The notes under the pieces are model-generated. The model was not told the origin of the DNA. It worked only from the letters and a program-made list of their open reading frames with translations, and made no database searches. This document shows, in pieces, positions 46,587 to 55,968 of a DNA stretch of 64,000 nucleotides. This DNA comes from JACCTU01 sp963848525 (GTDB taxonomy: Bacteria > Actinomycetota > Thermoleophilia > Gaiellales > Gaiellaceae). Every line of letters begins with the position of its first letter. The first letter of the stretch is position 1. The DNA lies in assembly GCA_963848525.1 (NCBI GenBank), contig CAWKDZ010000001.1:715624-779623 (forward strand), in the 5' to 3' direction. The translations under genes were made by a program, and so were the position numbers.

Positions 46587-46592
46587 TACCAT
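46587..46592 (+). promoter_or_regulatory. -10 box TACCAT upstream of the PpiC gene
   Basis: Ends 11 nt before the ATG at 46604. Shares GCTACCATCG with the rplY upstream region. Confidence 0.35.
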
Positions 46593-46603
46593 CGACCGCC
46601 GTC

Positions 46604-47737
46604 ATGCCGAATCCTGTGCGTCTCCTTCTGCTTCTGTGCGCCCTCGTGGCGACGACTGCCGTCGCCGTCGGGTGCGGTGGCGTCCCAGGCAACGCCGTCG
46701 CCGAGGTCGACGGCAACGCCATCGACAAGGAGGAGTTCGACCACTGGACGAAGGTCGTCGCGCTCTCGAGCGGCCAGCCCAACGCGTCGGTGCCCGATGC
46801 GCCGGGCTTCGTGAAGTGCGTGGCACAGAAGCGCAAGACGACGCCGGCTCCCGCCAAGGGCCAGCCGAAGACGACCGACGCGCAGCTCAAGGACCAGTGC
46901 AAGCAGGAGTACGAGGCCGTCCGCGACCAGGCGCTGCAGATCCTCGTGTCGTTCCAGTGGGTCGAGGGCGAGGCCGAGGAGCGCGGCATCAAGGTCTCCG
47001 ACGCCGAGGTCAAGAAGTCGTTCGACGAGCAGGTCAAGCAGAACTTCCCGAAGGCCGCCGGCTTCAAGAAGTTCCTCAAGGACTCGGGCCAGACCGAGGC
47101 CGACATCATCCGCCGCGTCGAGCTCGACCTGCTCTCGCAGAAGATCCGCGACGAGGTCGTCAAGGGCAAGGACAAGGTCACCGACGCCCAGGTCAAGGAC
47201 TTCTACGACAAGAACAAGGAGCGCTTTGCCCAGCCCGAGCGGCGCGACCTGCGAATCGTCCTGACCAAGACCGAGGCGAAGGCCGACCAGGCGCGCGCCG
47301 CGCTCGAGAGCGGCGAGTCGTGGAAGACCGTGGCCAAGCAGTACTCGATCGACGACGCGTCGAAGGCGCAGGGCGGCAAGCTCGCGGCCCAGGCCAAGGG
47401 CACGCTCGAGAAGGCGCTCGACAGCGCGGCCTTCAAGGCGAAGAAGGGCGAGCTCACCGGGCCCGTCAAGACGCAGTTCGGCTACTACGTGTTCGAGGTG
47501 ACCAAGATCACCAAGGCCTCGCAGCAGACGCTCGTGCAGGCGAAGGAGACGATCAGCGAGACGCTGAAGTCCCAGAACCAGCAGAAGGCGCTCGACACGT
47601 TCGTGAATGACTTCCGCAAGAAGTGGAAGGAACGCACGGACTGCCGCGAGGACTACGTGATGCAGGACTGCAAGAACGCGCCGAAGGCGACGGCGACGCC
47701 GACGCAGGCCGGCGAGACGCAGACCGTCCCCGAGTAG
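46604..47737 (+). CDS. Peptidyl-prolyl isomerase lipoprotein (SurA/PrsA-type)
   Basis: 377 residues. A signal peptide ends in a lipobox, AVAVGC (Cys24), so it is a lipid-anchored extracytoplasmic foldase. The N-terminal SurA-like helical domain surrounds a central parvulin domain with QPERRDLRIVLTKTEAKADQ, SIDDASKAQGGKLAAQAKGT and FKAKKGELTGPVKTQFGYYV, the PpiC signature. The C-terminus ends in a short Thr/Pro tail. Followed 10 bp later by mazG. Confidence 0.92.
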   Translation: MPNPVRLLLLLCALVATTAVAVGCGGVPGNAVAEVDGNAIDKEEFDHWTKVVALSSGQPNASVPDAPGFVKCVAQKRKTTPAPAKGQPKTTDAQLKDQCKQEYEAVRDQALQILVSFQWVEGEAEERGIKVSDAEVKKSFDEQVKQNFPKAAGFKKFLKDSGQTEADIIRRVELDLLSQKIRDEVVKGKDKVTDAQVKDFYDKNKERFAQPERRDLRIVLTKTEAKADQARAALESGESWKTVAKQYSIDDASKAQGGKLAAQAKGTLEKALDSAAFKAKKGELTGPVKTQFGYYVFEVTKITKASQQTLVQAKETISETLKSQNQQKALDTFVNDFRKKWKERTDCREDYVMQDCKNAPKATATPTQAGETQTVPE

Positions 47738-47747
47738 GGGGCGGGAC

Positions 47748-48519
47748 TTGCCCGGCGAGGATGTCGAGGCGCTGCGGCGCCTGGACGAGCTGACCCGCCG
47801 GCTGCGTCGCGAGTGCCCGTGGGATCGCGAGCAGGACGAGCGCACGATCGTCCCCCATACGGTCGAGGAGGCCTACGAGCTGGCGGCCGCCGCGCACGCT
47901 CGTGACGACGCCAAGCTGCTCGACGAGCTCGGCGACGTGCTCTTCCAGGTCCACTTCCTCTCCCTCCTGCTCGAGGAGCGCGGGGCCGGCTCGCTCGCCG
48001 ACGTGGCCGAGCATGTGCGCCAGAAGCTCATCCGCCGCCATCCGCACGTGTTCGGGGAGGTCGAGGCAAACACGGCGGGGCAGGTGCTTCGCAATTGGGA
48101 CGCGATCAAGGCCACCGAGCCCGGTCGCGAGCCGGGCATCTTCGGCGAGGTGCCGGAGAACCTGCCCGGGCCGCTGTACGCGCGCAAGGTGCAGCGCCGA
48201 GCGGCCAGCAGCGGCTTCGACTTCGAGCGCGTCCCGTACGACGCGGTCGAGGGCGAGCTGGAGGAGCTGCGAGAAGCGGCCGGCGACCGTGAGGCCGCGT
48301 TCCACGAGGTGGGCGACGTGCTGTTCGCGGCCGTCAACGTGGCGCGCAAGCTGAAGGTCGACCCCGAGCTCGCCCTGCGCGCGGCCTCCGACCGGTTCCG
48401 CGCGCGCGGTCCAGGGTGCGGCCGACCTCGCCGCAGGCGACGGCGCGGATTGGCAGGATCTCGGGCCCGACGACCAGCTCGCGTACTACGCGCGGGCACG
48501 GCTCGCCGAAACCGACTGA
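47748..48519 (+). CDS. mazG: MazG-type nucleoside triphosphate pyrophosphohydrolase, frameshift near end
   Basis: Hydrolyses (d)NTPs to monophosphates, sanitising the pool. Two MazG repeats: RLRRECPWDREQDERTIVPH with VEEAYEL and DELGDVLFQVHF (EExxE and DxxxD metal ligands), and a second with FHEVGDVLFAAVNVARKLKV. At about 48408 one extra G shifts the frame; removing it gives FRARVQGAADLAAGDGADWQ and AYYARARLAETD ending at 48519, ten bases before eno. Repaired length about 256 residues. Confidence 0.88.
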
Positions 48520-48528
48520 GGAGCCTCC

Positions 48529-49803
<1,275 letters not shown>

Positions 49804-49828
49804 TCAAGGCGCTCGCGCGAGCTTGCGA

Positions 49829-49862
49829 GTGCGAGTAAGCCGCACTGAATTTCTTCATTCAG
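49829..49862 (+). promoter_or_regulatory. Two consecutive hairpins between eno and ftsB
   Basis: GTGCG/CGCAC (49829-49833 with 49841-49845) is followed at once by CTGAAT/ATTCAG (49845-49850 with 49857-49862). The second is unusually A/T-rich for this genome. No T-run follows. Could be an attenuator or transcript stabiliser. Confidence 0.35.
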
Positions 49863-49900
49863 AGGAAGGGGCGACCGCGCGGCGAACGAACGCGTGACGG

Positions 49901-50188
49901 ATGCCCCGCCAGACCCAGATCCGCTGGGACCGCGTGGGCCGCTGGGCCCTGATCTCGGTCCTCGGCTTCGTGCTCTACCTCTACATCGGCCCGCTCGCCA
50001 GCTGGGTCGCCACGTACAAGGAGGCCGGGCACAAGCGCTCCGAGGTCGCCGCGCTCAAGGCCGAGAACCGCCGCCTGCAGGAGCGCCGGGCCGAACTGCG
50101 CGACCCGACGGCGCTCGAGCGCGAAGCCCGTCGCCTGGGGATGGTCAAGGCGGGCGAGAAGTCGTACGTCGTCGAAGGGCTTGAGTAA
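49901..50188 (+). CDS. ftsB: FtsB/DivIC-family septum formation protein
   Basis: 95 residues. A membrane helix (WALISVLGFVLYLYIGPLAS) is followed by a coiled coil (SEVAALKAENRRLQERRAEL) and the conserved DPTALEREARRLGMVKAGEK with SYVV, the diagnostic FtsB/DivIC end. It bridges division proteins at the septum. Located after eno as in most actinobacteria. The next gene overlaps its 3' end. Confidence 0.92.
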   Translation: MPRQTQIRWDRVGRWALISVLGFVLYLYIGPLASWVATYKEAGHKRSEVAALKAENRRLQERRAELRDPTALEREARRLGMVKAGEKSYVVEGLE

Positions 50189-50525
50189 CCTCGAACGCGT
50201 GCCCTTCGAGAACGCTCTCGCCCAGTGGCAGGACGGGTTGCGGCGCCTCGCCGAGGCGCCGCCTGACGAGCGCAGGGCGCTCGAGCGCGTGACGCGCGCG
50301 ATCGAAGATGAGCTGCGGCGCCGGCTCGGCGGGGCGTTCACCTCCGAGGAGCTGGTGGAGCTTTACGACGAGGGCACGGGGTGGACGACCGACCTGGCCG
50401 TGTCCGTCGCGCCCGACGAGCCGTACGCGTGGGATGTGCGCACGGTCGCGGACGCCGCGTTCGGGCGCTATCTGCGCGCGGCGACCGACTTCGCGGGCGG
50501 GCGGCGCCGCGTGCCGCTCGATTAG
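50181..50525 (+). CDS. Uncharacterised protein after ftsB
   Basis: 114 residues from a TTG start inside the ftsB end; GTG 50199 (VPFENALAQW) is an alternative. Helical first half (RRLAEAPPDERRALERVTRA), second half GAFTSEELVELYDEGTGWTT then AWDVRTVADAAFGRYLRAAT. No membrane segment, no recognised family. Position after ftsB suggests co-transcription. Convergent with the acidic gene, with a 4-bp overlap if that gene is read with its frame repaired. Confidence 0.7.
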   Translation: MSNLERVPFENALAQWQDGLRRLAEAPPDERRALERVTRAIEDELRRRLGGAFTSEELVELYDEGTGWTTDLAVSVAPDEPYAWDVRTVADAAFGRYLRAATDFAGGRRRVPLD

Positions 50526-51116
50526 TCCTCGTCGTCCTCGTCGCCACCGACGATCGCGGCGGATCACGATCTGGTCCTCCTCGACCGTGACCTCGACCGG
50601 CCGGTGGCCGGCCCAGTGCTCGGCGTACGTCGGGTCGTCCTGCACGGCGGGGTCGAGCCACAGGCCGTAGCCCTCGTCGCCGTGGTCGAACGTGCCCTCG
50701 AGCGGGCGCGAGCCGGTGCGGCGCCGGCTGCGGCCACCGCGCGAGCGGCGGGCGGGGCGCTTGGGCTTCGCGTCGTCCTCCTCGTCGCCCTCGGCCTCGG
50801 CGGCACGGCGGGCGGCCTCCTCGGCCTCGCGTGCCTCCTCCTCGGCCTTGCGGGCGGCCTCGGCCGCCTCCTCTTCCTCGCGGCGCTTGGCCTCCTCCTC
50901 GAGCTCCGCGGCGATCGCCGCGTCATCCTCGGCCCGGAGGTCGACCTCCTCGCTCGCTGGGTCACCGCCATCCGCGTCGAGGTCCTGCTCGCGCTTGAAC
51001 GCCTGGATCTGCTGCACGGTCACCTCGAGCTGGTGGGCGATCCACGCGTCGGTGCGACCCTGTCGCACCCACCCTCGGATCTGGTTAAGCTGAGGACGCA
51101 GGGACCGGCGGCTCAT
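50522..51116 (-). CDS. Acidic coiled-coil protein with N-terminal helix-turn-helix-like segment, frameshift at end
   Basis: Begins MSRRSLRPQLNQIRGWVRQG and HQLEVTVQQIQAFKREQ, a helix-turn-helix-like segment. Residues about 45-115 are a Glu/Ala/Arg coiled coil. The end has FDHGDEGYGLWLDPAVQDDP and AEHWAGHRPVEVTVEEDQIV, a conserved-looking folded patch. The frame as read continues antisense through the neighbouring gene. A one-base slip at about 50555 gives IVGGDEDDED and a stop at 50522, which I consider the true end (about 197 residues). Function unknown. Confidence 0.65.
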
Positions 51117-51236
51117 GAGTGGGCCGGTAGGCTAGCGCAAGAGGGGTCAGGGGCTTCGGGTGCAGGCCCCATGGGACATACGCCGAATGAGCACTAATCT
51201 CGCCCGAGCCTCAGCAACCGCCAGGGAGGCGGCACC

Positions 51237-51725
51237 ATGCTGGTACTGACACGCAAGTCCAATCAGTCGATAATGATCGGCGACGACATCGAAGTGTCCG
51301 TGCTCTCGATCATGGGAGAGAAGGTGCGGATCGGAATTCAGGCCCCTCGGGACATTCCGGTGTTCCGCAAGGAGGTCTATCTGGAGATCCAGCAGGAGAA
51401 CGTCGCTGCAGGGGCGTCGGCTCGTGCTGAGGTCGACAGCGCGTTGAAGCGGCTCTCCAGCCGTCCTCTAGCCCATCACGTAGTACAGGGTCTGGAACAT
51501 CGCGATCGTGACGATGATCGCGGTGGCGATGAGGGTGATGAGGACCAGGGCGAAGCGCAGCGAGCCCTGACGATGGGTGCGCTCCACCCGCCGGCGCGCC
51601 TCGCGCCGGCGCGCGTGGCGTACCAGGCGCTCACGGCGCTCCCGGTCCTCCTCGATCTCCTCGAAGAACGCCTCTTCGATCTCGGCGATGCTCTGCCGCA
51701 TCCGCATGGCTCACCGCGACGATAG
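51237..51725 (+). CDS. csrA: Carbon storage regulator CsrA, probably over-extended at the 3' end
   Basis: Residues 1-58 are CsrA: MLVLTRKSNQSIMIGDDIEV, IMGEKVRIGIQAPRDIPVFR, KEVYLEIQQEN. It binds GGA-loops in mRNA leaders and often controls flagella or storage genes. GGGAGG precedes the ATG. Real CsrA proteins are 60-80 residues; here the frame runs to 162 residues, and from about residue 78 it is antisense to the membrane gene at 51468-51707. A lost stop from a small indel near 51465 (a TAG sits out of frame at 51469) is likely. Confidence 0.88.
   Translation: MLVLTRKSNQSIMIGDDIEVSVLSIMGEKVRIGIQAPRDIPVFRKEVYLEIQQENVAAGASARAEVDSALKRLSSRPLAHHVVQGLEHRDRDDDRGGDEGDEDQGEAQRALTMGALHPPARLAPARVAYQALTALPVLLDLLEERLFDLGDALPHPHGSPRR
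51468..51707 (-). CDS. Small membrane protein with charged coiled-coil N-terminus
   Basis: 79 residues. MRMRQSIAEIEEAFFEEIEE is acidic, then a basic helix (HARRREARRRVERTH), then one C-terminal membrane helix (FALVLITLIATAIIVTIAMF). Resembles other tail-anchored actinobacterial small proteins; no family. Three bases separate it from the upstream DUF2090 gene on the same strand. Confidence 0.7.
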   Translation of the reverse strand: MRMRQSIAEIEEAFFEEIEEDRERRERLVRHARRREARRRVERTHRQGSLRFALVLITLIATAIIVTIAMFQTLYYVMG

Positions 51726-52643
51726 CGCGCCCGCCTCGGCGTCATCGTAGACCTGGATGAAGCGCAGGTAGTTGTCGGCGATCTGCTCGGCGGCCTTCTC
51801 ACGCGGCAGGTCGCCGCCGAGGAAGCCCTTCAGCGCGTCCCACCAGATCGAGCGTCCGATCGCGAAGCCGACCATGCCCTCGACGGGCGCGGCCTGGCGG
51901 AGCCAGTGGTCGACCTTCTCGTCGCTCGCGCCGCGGCCGAGCAGCACCGAGACCACGCCCTCGCGGCCTTCGCCGGAGCGGGTCTGCGCCACCAGCATCT
52001 CCGCGTCCTCCTGGCGATCGACGCCCTCGATCTTCCACACGTCGACCTCGACGCCGGAGTCCTGGATCTGCTCGATCGCGCGCCGCATCAGCTCGGGCCG
52101 CAGCTCGGCGTCGTAGCGGTCGGTGTCGCCACCCACGGACTCGAGCTGGGCCGGCTCGGCCGGCACGAGCAGCTCGAAGAGGAACAACCGGTCGTGCTCG
52201 TGGAGCCAGTCGGCCAGCTGCTTGAGGCGCCCGAGCTGGCGCTCGTTCATCTCCGCGTCGCCGTCCGGGTTCAGCCGCACGAGCACCTTCGAGAACTTCG
52301 GGTCGAACTGGAGGATGTGGTCGCCGAACTGCTCGCCGTAGTGGAAGTCGAACTCGTCCTGGCCGGACTTCTCGACCGGCATGGAGAGCGTGAGCCCGTG
52401 CTCGTGCGCGAGCCGCGGGATGTCGCCTCCGAACTGCTCGTCGACGAGCACGCCGGCCGCGGCCGCGTCGACGCCGCGCTCGACCGCCAGCTCCATGCCC
52501 TCGTACACGAGCCGCTTCGCGTCGGTGATCGTCTCCGTCTGCTCCGGGGTGGGATCGCCCTCGATCCCGAACATCTTCTTCTGGAACGAGCCCCGGTGAT
52601 CGAAGGCCAGGATGTAGAGCTTGGAGTCGTAGCCGAGCGCCAT
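51711..52643 (-). CDS. DUF2090-family protein (IolC C-terminal-like aldolase domain)
   Basis: 310 residues: LYILAFDHRGSFQKKMFGIE, DAKRLVYEGMELAVERGVDA, AGVLVDEQFGGDIPRLAHEH, MPVEKSGQDEFDFHYGEQFG, FLFELLVPAEPAQLESVGGD and VDVWKIEGVDRQEDAEM match the DUF2090 aldolase-like module fused to the IolC kinase in inositol catabolism. Here it stands alone with no kinase and no other iol gene in view, so the substrate may be a related keto-sugar phosphate. The ATG at 52643 is where homology begins. Divergent from the GCS2 gene. Confidence 0.88.
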   Translation of the reverse strand: MALGYDSKLYILAFDHRGSFQKKMFGIEGDPTPEQTETITDAKRLVYEGMELAVERGVDAAAAGVLVDEQFGGDIPRLAHEHGLTLSMPVEKSGQDEFDFHYGEQFGDHILQFDPKFSKVLVRLNPDGDAEMNERQLGRLKQLADWLHEHDRLFLFELLVPAEPAQLESVGGDTDRYDAELRPELMRRAIEQIQDSGVEVDVWKIEGVDRQEDAEMLVAQTRSGEGREGVVSVLLGRGASDEKVDHWLRQAAPVEGMVGFAIGRSIWWDALKGFLGGDLPREKAAEQIADNYLRFIQVYDDAEAGALSSR

Positions 52644-52691
52644 GGTTTCTGCCTGCCTCTGGTTCGAAAGTCGTTTCGCCTGCTCGGCCCC

Positions 52692-52697
52692 TACTCT
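52692..52697 (+). promoter_or_regulatory. -10 box TACTCT, candidate leaderless promoter
   Basis: Ends 9 nt before the ATG of the GCS2-type ligase at 52707. Confidence 0.35.
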
Positions 52698-52706
52698 ACG
52701 CGGCCG

Positions 52707-53819
52707 ATGGAGCCGAAGTTCACCGGCCCCAGCTTCACGATCGGCATCGAGGAGGAGCTGATGATCCTCGACGCCGAGACACTGGGGCTGGCGAACGCGA
52801 TCGACGAGGTGCTCGAAGAGCACGGCGAGGACGAGGGGCACGTCAAGCCCGAGCTGCTCGAGCCCGTGCTCGAGATCGCCACCGACCCGCACCCCGACAC
52901 GCGTGCGGCGGGCGAGCAGCTGCGTGCGCTGCGCCGCTCCGTGGCCGAGGCGGCCGGCCGGCGCGACCTGCTGATCGGCTCCGCCGGCACCCACCCGTTC
53001 GCGATGTGGGAGGACCAGCGGGTGTCCTCGCAGCCGCGCTACCGCGAGCTCATCTCCGCCCTGCGCTTCGTCGCGCGCCAGGAGATCATCTTCGGGCTGC
53101 ACGTCCACGTCGGCCTCGACGACCCCGACAAGGCGATCCACGTCGCCAACGGGATGCGTGTGCACGTGCCGATCCTGTTCGCCCTGGCTGCGAACTCGCC
53201 GTTCTGGCGCGCCGACGACACCGGCTTCGCATCCACCCGGATGCCGATCTTCCGCGCGTTCCCGCGCGTCGGCATCCCGCCGTACTACGACGGCTGGGAG
53301 GACTACGAGCGCCGGATCGGCTTCATGATCGAGTCGGGCGTGATCGAGGACTACACGTACCTCTGGTACGACGTGCGCCCCCACCCCAACTTCGGCACCG
53401 TCGAGATCCGGGCCATGGACGCCCAGACCCGGGTCGAGCACACGCTCGCCCTCGCCGCGCTCACCCAGGCGATGGTAAAGGAGCTCGCCGAGCACTACGA
53501 CGCGGGCAACGAGCTCGGCCGCTACCCGTACGAGATGCTCGACGAGAACAAGTGGCTGGCCGCGCGCCACGGCATGGAGGGCGAGCTCGTCGACCTTCCC
53601 GAGCGCCGGCTCGTGCCCGCCAAGGAGCTCGCACGCCGGCTCTACGACCGGCTGATGGAGCACGCTCAGGACCTCGGCTCGGCGCGTGAGCTCGAGGCGC
53701 TCGAGGACATCCTCCAGCACGGCAACGGGGCGCACCGGCAGCGGGTCGTCTACGAGGCCAACCACGACTACGCCGAAGTCGTCCGCGAAATCGTCCAGGC
53801 CACTGCACCCAGCCCCTAG
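52707..53819 (+). CDS. Carboxylate-amine ligase, glutamate-cysteine ligase family 2 (YbdK-type)
   Basis: 370 residues. ATP-dependent ligase of the GCS2 family: FTIGIEEELMILDAETL, VKPELLEPVLEIATDPHPDT, FGLHVHVGLDDPDKAIHVAN, LAANSPFWRADDTGFASTRM, YLWYDVRPHPNFGTVEIRAM, and YPYEMLDENKWLAARHGMEG. Members couple glutamate to amines weakly; true substrates in actinobacteria are often unknown (some relatives act in ergothioneine or mycothiol-type thiol pathways). Confidence 0.92.
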   Translation: MEPKFTGPSFTIGIEEELMILDAETLGLANAIDEVLEEHGEDEGHVKPELLEPVLEIATDPHPDTRAAGEQLRALRRSVAEAAGRRDLLIGSAGTHPFAMWEDQRVSSQPRYRELISALRFVARQEIIFGLHVHVGLDDPDKAIHVANGMRVHVPILFALAANSPFWRADDTGFASTRMPIFRAFPRVGIPPYYDGWEDYERRIGFMIESGVIEDYTYLWYDVRPHPNFGTVEIRAMDAQTRVEHTLALAALTQAMVKELAEHYDAGNELGRYPYEMLDENKWLAARHGMEGELVDLPERRLVPAKELARRLYDRLMEHAQDLGSARELEALEDILQHGNGAHRQRVVYEANHDYAEVVREIVQATAPSP

Positions 53820-53822
53820 AAT
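53817..53822 (+). promoter_or_regulatory. -10 box TAGAAT, candidate leaderless promoter
   Basis: Overlaps the stop of the GCS2 gene and ends 9 nt before the rhomboid-like gene ATG at 53832. Confidence 0.4.
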
Positions 53823-53831
53823 CGAGGGTCC

Positions 53832-54593
53832 ATGGCCAGCGGCCCGGACCTCTTCGTCGTGTGCAAGAAGTGCGGCTCGGAGGTGTCTCCCTACATCACC
53901 GAGTGTCCGTACTGCGGTACACGGCTGCGCAAACGCGCGCCGAAGCTCGAGCGCGGCGGGGTCGCCAAGGAGCCGAAGGCGCCTCGCCGGCGGCGACCGA
54001 CGCTCGGGCGTCTCAAGCCGGGCGAGATCCCCGGCATCAAGGCCGACCGGCGGCCGTACGCCACGATCACGCTCGTCCTCGCGTCGTTGATCCTCACCCT
54101 CGGGTGGCGCGCAGGCCTGTGGTCGAGCGCCGACATCGTGCTCGGCGTCAACCTCACGGACGACCTGTGGCGCCCGTTCACCACGCTGTTCATCTACTTC
54201 CAGACCGGCTACGAGGTCGTGGCCCTCGGCGCGGTGTTCCTGTTCGGATGGCTGCTCGAGCGCCGGCACGGCGCCTGGGCGCCGCTGATCGTCTTCATCG
54301 CGGGCGGCGCGGGCGGCATGTTCCTCGCCATCGCCGGCGACGACGTCGGCATCGCGGCCACGGGTGGCAACGGCGCCGCCCTGGCGCTCGTCGCCGCGTG
54401 GGCGATGCGCGACATCCTCGGCCGCCGCCGCGGCCACGAGGACGACTCCGACCTGCTCGGCGTGCTCGCCATCGCCGCCGTGCTCATCCTGCTGCCGCTG
54501 GCGACCGAGAACGCCAGCGCCCTGGCGGGCCTCGGCGGCGGCGTCATCGGCGTACTGCTCGGCCTCCTGCTCGCGCGGATCCCGGAACGCTGA
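53832..54593 (+). CDS. Zinc-ribbon rhomboid-fold membrane protein, apparently inactive
   Basis: 253 residues. An N-terminal zinc ribbon (CKKC at 11-14, CPYC at 25-28), a basic linker, then six membrane segments with rhomboid-like spacing (LWRPFTTLFIYFQTGYEVVA, FLFGWLLERRHGAWAPLIVF, AGGAGGMFLAIAGDDVGIAA). The catalytic GxSG motif reads GGNGAALAL: Asn replaces the nucleophilic Ser. The last helix (LAGLGGGVIGVLLGLLLA) lacks the catalytic His. It is thus a pseudoprotease that may bind rather than cut membrane proteins. Confidence 0.82.
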   Translation: MASGPDLFVVCKKCGSEVSPYITECPYCGTRLRKRAPKLERGGVAKEPKAPRRRRPTLGRLKPGEIPGIKADRRPYATITLVLASLILTLGWRAGLWSSADIVLGVNLTDDLWRPFTTLFIYFQTGYEVVALGAVFLFGWLLERRHGAWAPLIVFIAGGAGGMFLAIAGDDVGIAATGGNGAALALVAAWAMRDILGRRRGHEDDSDLLGVLAIAAVLILLPLATENASALAGLGGGVIGVLLGLLLARIPER

Positions 54594-54612
54594 CCGGGCG
54601 ACGCCGGCTCAC

Positions 54613-55623
54613 TCACACAACCGCGATCGTCCCGGCCACGCCCGCCACGAGCCGGCCGACGACCGCGCCGTCGACCTCGCCCGCTCGGTCGGCCGGCACC
54701 GCGGCGAGCAGGCCGCCCGAGGTCATGGCGTCGCACAGCAGCCGCCGCCGCACCTCGGCCACGTCCGAAGCCCACGTCGTGAAGCCCTCCGCGTCGGCGC
54801 GGTTGCGGCGCGAGCCGCCGGCGATCGCAGCGTTCGCCTCGAGCAGCTCGAGCACGCCGTCGATCGCGGGGACGGCGGCGGCGTCGATCTCCGCCGCCAC
54901 CCCGCTCGCCGCGGCCAGCTCGTGCACGTGGCCGAGCAGCCCGAAGCCGGTGACGTCGGTGAGCGCGTGGGCTCCGGCGGCGCGGGTCTGATCCGCGGCG
55001 CGGTCGTTGAGGGTCGTCATGACCTCCACGGCGCGCGCCACGAGCTCGGCGGGCGCCAGGCCGCGCTTGATCGCGGTCGCGACCGCTCCCGCGCCCAGCG
55101 GCTTGGTCAGCACGAGCGCGTCTCCCGCACGGCCGCCGGCGTTGGTGAGCACCGCGTCCGGCGCCACCACGCCGGTCACGGCCATGCCGTATTTGGGCTC
55201 CGGGTCGTCGATCGAGTGCCCGCCGACGACGGCGACGCCCGCGGCGGCGGCGGCGTCGGCCCCGCCGCGCAGGATCTCGCGCAGCATCTGCGGGCCGAGC
55301 GTCTCGAGCGGGTACGCGACGAGATTGAGCGCCGACACCGGTCGGGCGCCCATGGCGTACACGTCTGAGAGCGCGTTGGTGGCGGCGATCCGCCCGAACG
55401 CGTACGGGTCGTCGACGATCGGCGTGAAGAAGTCGACGGTCTGGACGATCGCGAGCTCGTCCGTCAGCTGCACGACGCCGGCGTCGTCGGCGGTGTCGGC
55501 CGCGACGAGGACGCGCGGGTCGGCCGGCCGCGGGAGCGAGTCGACGATCGGGCGCAGGTCGGCGGCGGACAGCTTGCAGCCGCAGCCGGCGCCGTGCGAG
55601 AGGGAGGTCAGGGGCACGGACAT
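54613..55623 (-). CDS. selD: Selenide, water dikinase (selenophosphate synthetase)
   Basis: 336 residues. Makes selenophosphate from selenide and ATP, for selenocysteine or selenouridine. GAGCGCK at 11-17 holds the catalytic Cys14 and Lys17 (Cys17/Lys20 in E. coli). QTVDFFTPIVDDPYAFGRIA, AATNALSDVYAMGARPVSAL, VGGHSIDDPEPKYGMAVTGV and TDVTGFGLLGHVHELA are standard PurM-fold signatures. The other selenium genes (selA, selB, selU, tRNA-Sec) are not in the window. Divergent from the 107-residue gene, 21 bp between starts. Confidence 0.95.
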   Translation of the reverse strand: MSVPLTSLSHGAGCGCKLSAADLRPIVDSLPRPADPRVLVAADTADDAGVVQLTDELAIVQTVDFFTPIVDDPYAFGRIAATNALSDVYAMGARPVSALNLVAYPLETLGPQMLREILRGGADAAAAAGVAVVGGHSIDDPEPKYGMAVTGVVAPDAVLTNAGGRAGDALVLTKPLGAGAVATAIKRGLAPAELVARAVEVMTTLNDRAADQTRAAGAHALTDVTGFGLLGHVHELAAASGVAAEIDAAAVPAIDGVLELLEANAAIAGGSRRNRADAEGFTTWASDVAEVRRRLLCDAMTSGGLLAAVPADRAGEVDGAVVGRLVAGVAGTIAVV

Positions 55624-55630
55624 CGGCTCC

Positions 55631-55636
55631 TATGAT
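55631..55636 (+). promoter_or_regulatory. -10 box TATGAT, candidate leaderless promoter
   Basis: Ends 8 nt before the GTG at 55645, within the 21-bp space from the selD start. Confidence 0.4.
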
Positions 55637-55644
55637 GGCCGTCC

Positions 55645-55968
55645 GTGCCCCAGCGCCATACCGACGCCGAGATCGACGCCGCGATCGAAGCGCTGAGCGA
55701 CCCGGCGCGCCTCGAAGAGGCGCAGCGGCTCGTCTCGGCCAAGGCTCCCCAGCTACAGCTCATCCTCGACCAGGCCCTCGAGGCGGCCGACTGGTACGGC
55801 TCCGCCCATCAGGCCGAGGTGCTCAGGGCCGCCGGGCGGCCCGATCCCGACGAGCGCGTGGCCGCCGTGCGCACGCTGATCGCGGAGGAGACCCGGGTGA
55901 GCATGCTGATCGGCGTCGCCGTCGGGTACGAGCTGGCGCAGATGCTGACGACAGAAGGAGAGACGTGA
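55645..55968 (+). CDS. Uncharacterised 107-residue protein
   Basis: Not recognised. Helical: HTDAEIDAAIEALSDPARLE, AEDTADW-like patch ALEAADWYGSAHQ, DPDERVAAVRTLIAEETRVS and a Gly/Val-rich end. No membrane or signal segment. Its stop overlaps the next ATG, so it is coupled to the UPF0173 hydrolase and may be its partner. GTG start. Confidence 0.7.
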   Translation: MPQRHTDAEIDAAIEALSDPARLEEAQRLVSAKAPQLQLILDQALEAADWYGSAHQAEVLRAAGRPDPDERVAAVRTLIAEETRVSMLIGVAVGYELAQMLTTEGET

